Below, piece by piece: positions 7,952 through 12,989 of a stretch of 12,989 bases of DNA. Location of the stretch: contig CAMTHN010000013.1 in NCBI GenBank assembly GCA_947072265.1, positions 1-12,989 of the forward strand. Reading direction: 5' to 3'. The stretch comes from an uncultured Clostridia bacterium. Lineage in GTDB: Bacteria > Bacillota > Clostridia > Oscillospirales > Ruminococcaceae. The notes under the pieces are model-generated. The model was given only the letters and a program-made list of their open reading frames with translations. It was not told the origin of the DNA and did not search any database. The stretch's first letter is position 1. The number at the start of each line of letters is the position of its first letter. The position numbers and the translations under genes are program-made.

Positions 7952-8408
7952 CATAACCTCCATTAGATGATATATTTGAAGATATAGAAAGGTCATATTT
8001 AAAACTACTATTAAATATAGAAGATTCATCTTCTGTAATATGAGGTATAGATATTAATGAATATTTGTTTTCTATAAAAGAAAAAGAATAGGTTATAAGG
8101 TTTGGTAAACCTTCTCCAATTATAGATAGATTAGAAAAAATAGCTGAAAATGATGATATATGAGGGATATGGAGAAGACCAGGAGAAGGATCAGAAAATA
8201 TATTTGATAGAGAGTTATATTGTGAAAATGCATCATCTCCAAAAAGAAATCCTTCTCCAGAAACGATTTTATTATTCATACCAATATCAAATGATAAAGG
8301 GGTGTTAAATGGCGAAGAATAACTAGCTATATTTTTAGAGTGGGTAATAGAAAATTTTTTTGGATTACAAGGAAATAAAAAATCTTTGAATCTAAATTTA
8401 TTTTGGAT
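7944..8408 (-). CDS. XkdP-like baseplate protein with degenerate LysM, ATC start
   Basis: A 154-residue protein matching the small LysM-containing protein (XkdP type) that precedes the hub in PBSX-like tails. The N-terminus reads FKDFLFPCNPKKFSITHSKN (residues 7-26), the usual FPxNPxxxxI opening. The C-terminus, residues 121-149, resembles a worn LysM: H-I-T-E-D-E-S-S-I-F-N then KYDLSI and SN. The first ATG, at 8279, is codon 44 and has no matching SD. Codons 1-43 have no ATG, GTG or TTG. The AGGAG at 8420-8416 is followed after exactly 7 nt by ATC at 8408, the only sensible start because the upstream frame hits a stop just before the SD. The preceding gene stops 14 nt earlier, leaving no room for a tape-measure gene. 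Confidence 0.82.
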   Translation of the reverse strand: MQNKFRFKDFLFPCNPKKFSITHSKNIASYSSPFNTPLSFDIGMNNKIVSGEGFLFGDDAFSQYNSLSNIFSDPSPGLLHIPHISSFSAIFSNLSIIGEGLPNLITYSFSFIENKYSLISIPHITEDESSIFNSSFKYDLSISSNISSNGGYDE

Positions 8409-8420
8409 AAAAAAACTCCT
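8406..8420 (-). promoter_or_regulatory. SD and ATC start of the XkdP-like gene
   Basis: AGGAG (8420-8416), seven T, then ATC (8408-8406). The frame is closed by a TAA just upstream of the SD, so the conserved FPCNPKK region can only be translated from a start at or very near this ATC. Confidence 0.72.
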
Positions 8421-8422
8421 AT

Positions 8423-8923
8423 CTATAGATTAATATTGTTATGATAACGTAGAGAGTTTAAAGTTTTTTGATTAGAAAAATAAGAGTTAGGATGATTAAA
8501 ATTATTTATATAAGATTTAGTTTGGGGAAATTGTGAAGTTGTTTTAAAGGGTGTAGGATTAGTAGGGGAAAGAGATGGTGTTTTATTGGATGATAAATAT
8601 TCGAGATAAGGATCATTAGAAGGATCAATGTCTATATTAGAAAAATATAAACGATCATAAGTTTCAAATATAAGGCATAATTCATCAATAGAAAGTGAAG
8701 AGAAAGCGTTTTGCCATGATGAAAAAAAAGGTTTATCTAAAATATAACAAGATAATAATGCTATAGAAAGATTTTCAGATATAGCAGAAAGAATATCATT
8801 AGAAACATTAAAATAAGAAAGAGAGTCCATTATATCTTTAGATAGGTGAATGGCTTTTAAAGTTTCTTCTGATGATAATTTTTTAAGTAAAACTTCTTGG
8901 TTTTTAATAATTATAGTATTCAC
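8423..8923 (-). CDS. Putative tail assembly chaperone (XkdN-like)
   Basis: A 166-residue, mostly helical protein in the slot occupied by the tail assembly chaperone, right after the tube gene. Such proteins hold the tape-measure protein during tail assembly. Residues 14-100 show alternating helices ending in SIDELCLIFETYDRLYF, similar to the ELxxLxxxYxxL ending of clostridial tail chaperones. From about residue 107 the sequence becomes a low-complexity Ser/Asn/Pro/Thr-rich tail. The start is GTG at 8923 with a GGAG about 11 nt upstream. In many phages this gene is read through by a frameshift just before the tape measure; here no tape-measure gene follows, and I saw no clear slippery site or extended second frame. 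The assignment rests mainly on position. Confidence 0.55.
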   Translation of the reverse strand: MNTIIIKNQEVLLKKLSSEETLKAIHLSKDIMDSLSYFNVSNDILSAISENLSIALLSCYILDKPFFSSWQNAFSSLSIDELCLIFETYDRLYFSNIDIDPSNDPYLEYLSSNKTPSLSPTNPTPFKTTSQFPQTKSYINNFNHPNSYFSNQKTLNSLRYHNNINL

Positions 8924-8925
8924 TT

Positions 8926-9312
8926 TTAAAAACTCTCCAATCTTTTAGAAGATATTAAAGAAATATCTTCAATACACGGAGAGTTAATGGATATAGTTTC
9001 TGATATTTCTGACCATTCGCATCCAGAAAATATAATTTTGTGATTTGGTTTGGAAATAACAAGATTAAAATTTTTTAATTTATGAAAATCAACACCATCG
9101 GTAATTTCTGATTTTACAAAAAAAACTTTTTTAAGTGTAATATAGTAAAAAGATGGTTGAGATATAATAGCTATAGGTTGGGATGATCCAAATGCTTCTA
9201 CAGGTATAGATTTTCTTATAATTTTAGAAGAATAATTTTCGACACCAGCAATAAGTCTGCCATCCGCCTGAATGGATATATCTTTACTAGTAGGAACAAA
9301 AATACGATTCAA
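8926..9312 (-). CDS. Phage tail tube protein (putative)
   Basis: A 128-residue protein after the sheath gene, the tube position in contractile phages. It would polymerise into the inner tail tube inside the sheath. Visible features are VEAFGSSQPIAII (about 37-49), the beta strands YYITLKKVFFV, then DGVDFHKLKNFNLVISKP and IFSGCEWSEISE (about 95-106), a pattern I associate with the short tube proteins of clostridial myo-type prophages. The start is TTG at 9312 with GGAGG 6 nt upstream. The protein has no Met apart from the initiator. It is shorter than PBSX XkdM as I recall it. The order sheath-tube-chaperone supports the call more than sequence alone does. Confidence 0.65.
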   Translation of the reverse strand: MNRIFVPTSKDISIQADGRLIAGVENYSSKIIRKSIPVEAFGSSQPIAIISQPSFYYITLKKVFFVKSEITDGVDFHKLKNFNLVISKPNHKIIFSGCEWSEISETISINSPCIEDISLISSKRLESF

Positions 9313-9325
9313 AATATGCCTCCAA

Positions 9326-10354
9326 TTATATAGATATATTAGCGTTAATAAATATTTTATTTATAGAAAAAGATAGAGCAAAAGATATGCTAACAAAACA
9401 GATAGAAGGGTCTGATTTATCAAAAGACACTGAAGGATCTTTATAATCCGAAATTAAATTATTAGATTTAAACAGGTCTAAATCACAGATAACAAGGGAT
9501 TTTATATTGTCTATAGATGAAGAATTAGAAAAAAATTTATGTATATTTTTCTTAAGATTTTCTCTAATATGGGGAATAATTTTATCTATTGATATAATAG
9601 AATGGATATTTCTAAAAAAAGAAATTGTATCCCCGTCAGGATTAAAAGCATTTGAAGAAAAAGCTCGAATTAGCGATATATTAGAATAGTTTTTTTCAAA
9701 AAGAGAAATTCCGTGATTCATGAGATCCTCTTGTTTAGATGATTCAATATAAAGTTTTATAATATAGGGATGATTTATAGAATAATTTGAAAAATTATAA
9801 TAGGATGAGGATGAGGAAAAGATAGATGCAAGTAGGGAATGGGAAATATCAAAACTATCTTCATCAGAATGGTATATAGGAGGATAAGAGATAGAAATTC
9901 TTTTATGGTTTATATAGGTTGCAAACTCCAAGGGATTATAAGTAGGTGGGATGGAAAGAACAGCTATCTTTTCATTATTTTTTTCTTCAGACAAATCTAA
10001 AAACAGTTTTAATTTTTTTATATCAGATTCTAGATGGATATCAGATAATATTATATAAGATTGATTGAGACCTGAGATAATATCAAAAGCATCAGAATAA
10101 GATTTACCAGAAATTAAAGGGATAGCAAATATATTAGAGGGATAGTTTTGGAATAAGGGTTGTATGAGTTTTATTATATTGTTAGAGTTAGAGTCTTTTC
10201 CAAAAATTTCTACAGCTTGTTGAAAAGAAGATATAGAATAATTTTGAAAAGGGATAGAAGAGTTACACGAGGCAATAACGACAATTTTATTTAGAGAATA
10301 ATGTTGATTAGAAATAGAATATGAGGAATAAACACCAGGACGTAGAGAATTCAA
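9326..10354 (-). CDS. Contractile tail sheath protein
   Basis: Tail sheath protein (342 residues), the outer tail layer whose contraction drives the tube into a target. The N-terminus NSLRPGVYSSYSI is the classic (F/L)RPGVYSSY sheath opening, and the C-terminus, after an extended DxxLxKSN region, ends in FALSFSINKIFINANISI, the usual last strand that links sheath subunits. The frame is open to 10402, but those upstream codons overlap the preceding gene. The ATG at 10366 lies within the SD itself, so the TTG at 10354 (11 nt after AAGGA) is the best start and fits the family N-terminus. It is at the short end for sheaths. Serine and isoleucine are very frequent, and only one internal Met is seen. 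A sheath makes this a myovirus-type tail. Confidence 0.92.
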   Translation of the reverse strand: MNSLRPGVYSSYSISNQHYSLNKIVVIASCNSSIPFQNYSISSFQQAVEIFGKDSNSNNIIKLIQPLFQNYPSNIFAIPLISGKSYSDAFDIISGLNQSYIILSDIHLESDIKKLKLFLDLSEEKNNEKIAVLSIPPTYNPLEFATYINHKRISISYPPIYHSDEDSFDISHSLLASIFSSSSSYYNFSNYSINHPYIIKLYIESSKQEDLMNHGISLFEKNYSNISLIRAFSSNAFNPDGDTISFFRNIHSIISIDKIIPHIRENLKKNIHKFFSNSSSIDNIKSLVICDLDLFKSNNLISDYKDPSVSFDKSDPSICFVSISFALSFSINKIFINANISI

Positions 10355-10376
10355 TAAAAAGCACATCCTTAAAAGA

Positions 10377-10856
10377 TTAAATTTTATGGAGAATAGATAC
10401 ATTTGATAAAGGTATAGTAGGAGAAGATTGTGTTATAAAAGCGTAAGACTTAATTATAAAGTCTAGTTGAAAACACGATAGCTCTTTATTAAGAGATATA
10501 TCAGATGATAAAATATTTAAAATGTCAAAAGAAGATTTAAAGAGTAAAAAATGTGAAATATCTTCGAATATACAATGGCATAAAGATGAAGAAAGAGAAG
10601 TTGGGATAAAAATAGAAAATTTAAAAGAAAGTTTTATCTGTTTTCCAGAAACAGAAGATGTATTGGATGGATTTCCGAAAAATGAGGAAGAAGAATCAAT
10701 ATCTATGGATTCGATAGATAAGATAATATGAGGAATTTTAATAGGAGTAGAGAAAGGTTTAATAGGAAAAATTTTAGATATATAGTAGGAAGAGAGGGAA
10801 GGAATATCTTTAATAGATGACAAAAGAGAGGATATAATAGAAGATAAGTTGTCCAT
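10377..10856 (-). CDS. Tail completion/terminator-like protein
   Basis: About 159 residues, in the slot between the head-tail adaptor and the sheath where tail completion or terminator proteins are encoded. Visible pattern: PIKPFSTPIKIPHIILSIESI (about 28-48), then KLSFKFSIFIP (about 75-85) followed by CHCIFEDISHFLLF (about 93-106), a helix, and the strand FQLDFIIKSYAFI. This resembles the tail completion proteins of clostridial prophages (kPi..P.vavGv ... f.iyvP ... C..if.di). The start is uncertain: ATG at 10856 is 10 nt from AAAGG, while ATT directly before it (10859) sits at spacing 7, the spacing used by the unusual starts elsewhere in this operon. An open stretch up to 10889 overlaps the upstream gene and is not used. 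Confidence 0.65.
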   Translation of the reverse strand: MDNLSSIISSLLSSIKDIPSLSSYYISKIFPIKPFSTPIKIPHIILSIESIDIDSSSSFFGNPSNTSSVSGKQIKLSFKFSIFIPTSLSSSLCHCIFEDISHFLLFKSSFDILNILSSDISLNKELSCFQLDFIIKSYAFITQSSPTIPLSNVSILHKI

Positions 10857-10861
10857 AATTA

Positions 10862-11185
10862 TCACACCTTTTTGGATAAAGTGAGCCAAACATAAATAGG
10901 GGAAGATTGAAAATAAACGATTTCGGTATCGTTTATAAAAAAGTTATTGGTAGAAGATTTAATAGTAGAGTTGATAGGAAAAGGATGGGAAGAAGAAAAA
11001 GGAGCAAGAAGATAATAAGTTTTATTATCAGAAAATCCAATAGGAAGGAAGGAAGAGGAAGGTTTAGGTAAAGATTTTATAAGTGATAGAAATCCATAAA
11101 AAGAAAAAGAAGATTTATTATTAATATATGTAAAAACTTCGCCATAATTTTCAGAAAAATTTTGTAAAATAGAAAGTAAATCCAA
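10862..11185 (-). CDS. Head-tail adaptor-like protein
   Basis: A 107-residue protein between the connector and the tail completion gene. In phages of this type the slot holds the head-completion or adaptor protein that closes the portal and receives the tail. It has an N-terminal helix (LLSILQNFSENYGEVF), then mostly beta strands ending VYFQSSPIYVWLTLSKKV. The start is TTG at 11185, exactly 7 nt after AGGAGG. The SD overlaps the stop of the preceding gene (GGAGGATAA), so the two are likely translationally coupled. About 20 of 107 residues are serine and there is no internal methionine, an extreme case of the bias in this operon. Function is inferred from position; I do not recognise a strong motif. 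Confidence 0.55.
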   Translation of the reverse strand: MDLLSILQNFSENYGEVFTYINNKSSFSFYGFLSLIKSLPKPSSSFLPIGFSDNKTYYLLAPFSSSHPFPINSTIKSSTNNFFINDTEIVYFQSSPIYVWLTLSKKV

Positions 11186-11188
11186 AGA

Positions 11189-11557
11189 TTATCCTCCTAG
11201 ATTTTCAAAAACAAAATCAGAATCTATTAAAAATCGAGATGCTAATTTAAAATAATATTCTTCAAGTTTTTTTGCTTTTAAAAATGATTGATTAGAAGAG
11301 TTAGAGACAGATACATCTCCAAACTTTATAGAATTTGGGGAATTTTGATTAAAAGATATATGGCAATATTGGGAAAAAGATATAGAAGCAGAAAGATATG
11401 ATAAAATTTTTATAGCCGTAGGATTATCAGAAAATGGAAGAGATATAGAAGAAACATAGTCTATAGATGAAAGGATTAGGTCAGAAAAAGATTTTGATTC
11501 TTCGAGGGAAAGGTCAGAAAAGGAGGAAAATAAAGGAATAACAGTAGAAAGATTAAT
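11189..11557 (-). CDS. Head-tail connector protein, probable ATT start
   Basis: About 122 residues, resembling the gp6-type head-tail connector that follows the capsid gene in clostridial prophages. The family pattern is clear: STVIPLFSSFSDLSLEES (cf. PLLPFL.G.s.eE), a helical middle, then IKFGDVSVSNSS (cf. vkvGDvs), a long helix KAKKLEEYYFKLASRFL, and the ending DSDFVFENL. The start is problematic. TTG at 11566 directly abuts the GGAG SD (spacing 0), and ATA follows at spacing 3. The first codon at usable spacing (9) is ATT at 11557, which also gives the expected N-terminus. About a quarter of its residues are serine and none is methionine apart from the initiator. If TTG is used, the gene runs 11189-11566. 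Confidence 0.75.
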   Translation of the reverse strand: MNLSTVIPLFSSFSDLSLEESKSFSDLILSSIDYVSSISLPFSDNPTAIKILSYLSASISFSQYCHISFNQNSPNSIKFGDVSVSNSSNQSFLKAKKLEEYYFKLASRFLIDSDFVFENLGG

Positions 11558-11566
11558 ATATATCAA

Positions 11567-11656
11567 CTCCGTTTAAAATATAAAATAAATGTATTTTATA
11601 TATAGCAGTTCTATATATAAAATACAAAATGTTTTATTAAGATAAGATAAAAAGGT
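11567..11656 (-). other. 90-nt spacer between capsid and connector genes
   Basis: This is the only real intergenic gap in the phage operon; the other junctions overlap or are less than about 25 nt apart. It is almost pure A+T and contains one strong hairpin plus the SD of the connector gene. I see no promoter pair that I could defend and no small ORF. Confidence 0.8.
11591..11625 (-). promoter_or_regulatory. 15-bp perfect stem-loop after the capsid gene
   Basis: GTATTTTATATATAG (11591-11605) and CTATATATAAAATAC (11611-11625) are exact reverse complements separated by 5 nt. On the phage mRNA this is a 15-bp hairpin followed by a U-rich stretch leading to the connector SD. It could act as a leaky terminator or as a 3'-end stabiliser that keeps capsid mRNA more abundant than the downstream messages. 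A weaker 8-bp pair (11651-11658 with 11674-11681) spans the capsid stop codon. The stem is all A-U except near its ends, so its strength as a terminator is doubtful. Confidence 0.6.
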
Positions 11657-12667
11657 TTAGATAGTCTTGGATAAAACCTTTACAGCATCAGGGAATATTT
11701 TAGCAAATCCAGTCATAGTGGTAATAGAAGTTCGGTGGATTTGACAATCTATAAGTTTGTCATATTCTAATGATAAATTAGAAGCAAGAACCATCTCTAA
11801 ACATGATTTGCTATCGAGACCAATAATAGTATTATCAGGCATGGCAGACGTTTTAAAAAGCTTTGCGCCAAAAGGAGTTGTAAGATTTCCAGAAGTGTTA
11901 AAGTTCAAACCGGTTAAAGGATTTTGAAATTGCGGAAATGTAACAATAGTAGACATAATGTTAGGGGAAACAAGGATGGTGTCCATATTAAATTCTTCAA
12001 AAAGACTCCATAATCGTATAAGATCATCATATTTAATATCATCGGAAAATGAGATAGAATGAGCAGGGTTAAGATTACCATCTCCATTTATAAGAACATT
12101 AATAGCATCTTTAAGTTGAGTATGTGATATATATGCTCCAATTTGTTTTAAAGATATAGTAAATAGATCTAATTTTTGATGCTTAATAGTTTCATACGAA
12201 CTAGTTAGAATACGACCACGTTTTTTTATATGAACTAGTTTTTCTTGAGGTTTAATTTCGGTTATAGGAAGTAAACAACCCTCAGATACTATAGCAAGCT
12301 CTTTATCTGCAGGGGGATGAAAACATGAATAAGATCGATAATCAGTAGAGTCAGATTTAGTGGTGGTAGAAATTATATTAGATAGAATATTTGCATCTTT
12401 CATACCTTGAAAAACAGCGCGAGAAACATATTCGGGAAATAAGCAAGAAGTTTCAGAGGATTCAAAAAATTTTGAAACATTATCAGAGTTAGATCCAGAA
12501 ACTTTTATATCAAATCGAGAAAGTTGTCGTTGAAAAGGGTCAAGATTAGCGAAAGGTGTTCCGACATAATTTGACGAGGGATCTAGAGATTCAAGAACAT
12601 CGGTAAAAGATTTATTAGAAATATTGTACATAGATTTTTGAAGTGTAATATTATTAAAATAATTCAT
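11657..12667 (-). CDS. Phage major capsid protein, HK97-type
   Basis: Major head protein (336 residues) that would form the icosahedral shell. Recognisable blocks are KSFTDVLESLDPSSNYVGTP (19-38), RQLSRFDIKVSG (48-58), the LFPEYVSRAVFQGM stretch (76-89), KKRGRILTSSYETIKHQKLD (148-167), the QIGAYI helix (175-180), VLINGDG (191-197), LVSPNIM (232-238), and the C-terminal EYDKLIDCQIHRTSITTMTG (301-320) with FAKIFPDAVKVL. This is the pattern of a widespread clostridial prophage capsid family. No protease or delta domain is fused to it. The ATG at 12667 has AGGAG 6 nt upstream, overlapping the TAG stop of the preceding gene. It keeps more Met and is less serine-biased than its neighbours, as expected for a highly constrained protein. 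Confidence 0.92.
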   Translation of the reverse strand: MNYFNNITLQKSMYNISNKSFTDVLESLDPSSNYVGTPFANLDPFQRQLSRFDIKVSGSNSDNVSKFFESSETSCLFPEYVSRAVFQGMKDANILSNIISTTTKSDSTDYRSYSCFHPPADKELAIVSEGCLLPITEIKPQEKLVHIKKRGRILTSSYETIKHQKLDLFTISLKQIGAYISHTQLKDAINVLINGDGNLNPAHSISFSDDIKYDDLIRLWSLFEEFNMDTILVSPNIMSTIVTFPQFQNPLTGLNFNTSGNLTTPFGAKLFKTSAMPDNTIIGLDSKSCLEMVLASNLSLEYDKLIDCQIHRTSITTMTGFAKIFPDAVKVLSKTI

Positions 12668-12676
12668 AGTATTCTC

Positions 12677-12989
12677 CTAAAATATAATTTCTGCAAGATT
12701 TGTAGTAGGATCAAAAGAAATGATAGATATGATAAATTTGCTTCCAGTGGACATAATAAGAGTAGTACTGCTATAGCAGGTAACGGTTTGTTTTCCAAAT
12801 TTCACAGGAGATACAAAAGGTACGATGGCATGTCCACTAATTTGAACAGAGACATAACCTTCAGAAGGCTCTCCAACAACTATTCCGAAAAAGCTATCAT
12901 TAGTATTAGAAGGTACAGCGGTATAATTAGAATTTATAGATGCTAAATCTCCCATTTTAAGTTTAGGAGAAGATTTTAAGGTAATAATT
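12677..12989 (-). CDS. Capsid decoration-like protein (partial, N-terminus outside window)
   Basis: At least 103 residues, open to the window edge: the in-frame codons above the ATG at 12955 read LKSSPKLKMGDLASINSN without a stop, so that ATG is probably internal. The visible part is beta-rich: SFFGIVVGEPSEGYVSVQIS followed by GHAIVPF, a pattern of small head-stabilising or decoration proteins (FFGIV....dG.vsVQ..G...vp). It lies directly before the capsid gene, a common position for such proteins in clostridial prophages. It ends in TAG, which overlaps the capsid gene's SD. Terminase, portal and protease genes would be expected further right, outside the window; that is inference. Confidence 0.65.
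   Translation of the reverse strand, partial: IITLKSSPKLKMGDLASINSNYTAVPSNTNDSFFGIVVGEPSEGYVSVQISGHAIVPFVSPVKFGKQTVTCYSSTTLIMSTGSKFIISIISFDPTTNLAEIIF

Noticed and set aside
7952..8029. Extended N-terminus of the hub gene from 8029
   Set aside because: The added residues are another frame of the XkdP-like gene, and the real SD (GGAGG) is 5 nt before the ATG at 7951.
10355..10402. Extended sheath start at 10402 or ATG 10366
   Set aside because: The upstream part overlaps the previous gene and the ATG lies within the SD; TTG at 10354 restores the usual LRPGVYSS opening.
4654..12677. Pseudogene cluster / decaying prophage as explanation for the odd starts
   Set aside because: Kept as an alternative but not preferred: there are no internal stops or frameshifts, SD sites are strong and well spaced, and family motifs are preserved in every recognisable gene.
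9507..12946. Open + strand frames 9507-9689, 10522-10731 and 12638-12946
   Set aside because: Antisense to the sheath, tail completion and capsid/decoration genes; no recognisable domains and compositions typical of shadow frames.
4654..12989. Headless contractile system (tailocin or extracellular injection system)
   Set aside because: A major capsid protein, a decoration-like protein and head-tail connector genes are in the same operon with intact frames, so a headed particle is more likely.
1..12989. CRISPR arrays, tRNA genes, insertion sequences, attachment sites
   Set aside because: No repeated spacer-like units, tRNA-like folds, transposase frames or flanking direct repeats were seen by eye.

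Overview
The window is AT-rich DNA from a low-GC Firmicute. The RpoB and RpoC sequences look like the Lachnospirales/Clostridia type; this is recognition by eye, not a database placement. It has two halves facing each other. On the + strand are the 3' end of rpoB (1-1053, cut by the window edge) and a complete rpoC (1071-4640), a standard housekeeping operon. On the - strand, filling 4654 to the right edge, is one unbroken operon of phage particle genes. The halves converge on a single bidirectional terminator (about 4640-4678), whose hairpin contains the stop codon of the last phage gene.

The phage operon, in transcription order from right to left, is: decoration-like protein (start outside the window), HK97-type major capsid protein, head-tail connector, head-tail adaptor, tail completion protein, contractile tail sheath, tail tube, tail assembly chaperone, LysM-type baseplate protein (XkdP-like), hub (gpD/XkdQ-like), spike (gpV-like), GP46-like wedge protein, baseplate J, and YmfQ-like protein. 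This is the PBSX/Mu-type order of a myovirus structural module. Two expected parts are absent: the tape-measure gene between the chaperone and the XkdP-like gene, and any fibre, lysis or integration genes after the YmfQ-like gene.

The main surprise is translation initiation. Three - strand genes have intact, family-typical N-termini lying upstream of any ATG, GTG or TTG, and each has a good Shine-Dalgarno (SD) exactly 7 nt before an isoleucine codon: ATC for the XkdP-like gene, ATA for the GP46-like gene, ATT for baseplate J. A fourth (head-tail connector) very likely starts at ATT, and a fifth (tail completion) has ATT at spacing 7 with ATG at 10. Most of the other starts are TTG or GTG. The GP46-like gene has no NTG codon at all before codon 98.

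This goes with an extreme strand bias. The + strand stays purine-rich across both halves, so the phage mRNAs are pyrimidine-rich and G-poor, and their proteins are very rich in Ser, Ile, Phe and Asn and nearly free of internal Met. All reading frames are nonetheless intact and key family motifs are kept. My inference is a long-resident, vertically inherited (domesticated) phage-derived particle, possibly gene-transfer-agent-like, whose lagging-strand genes have drifted to the local strand composition, including their start codons, while staying under selection. No RNA genes, CRISPR arrays, insertion sequences or attachment sites were seen.
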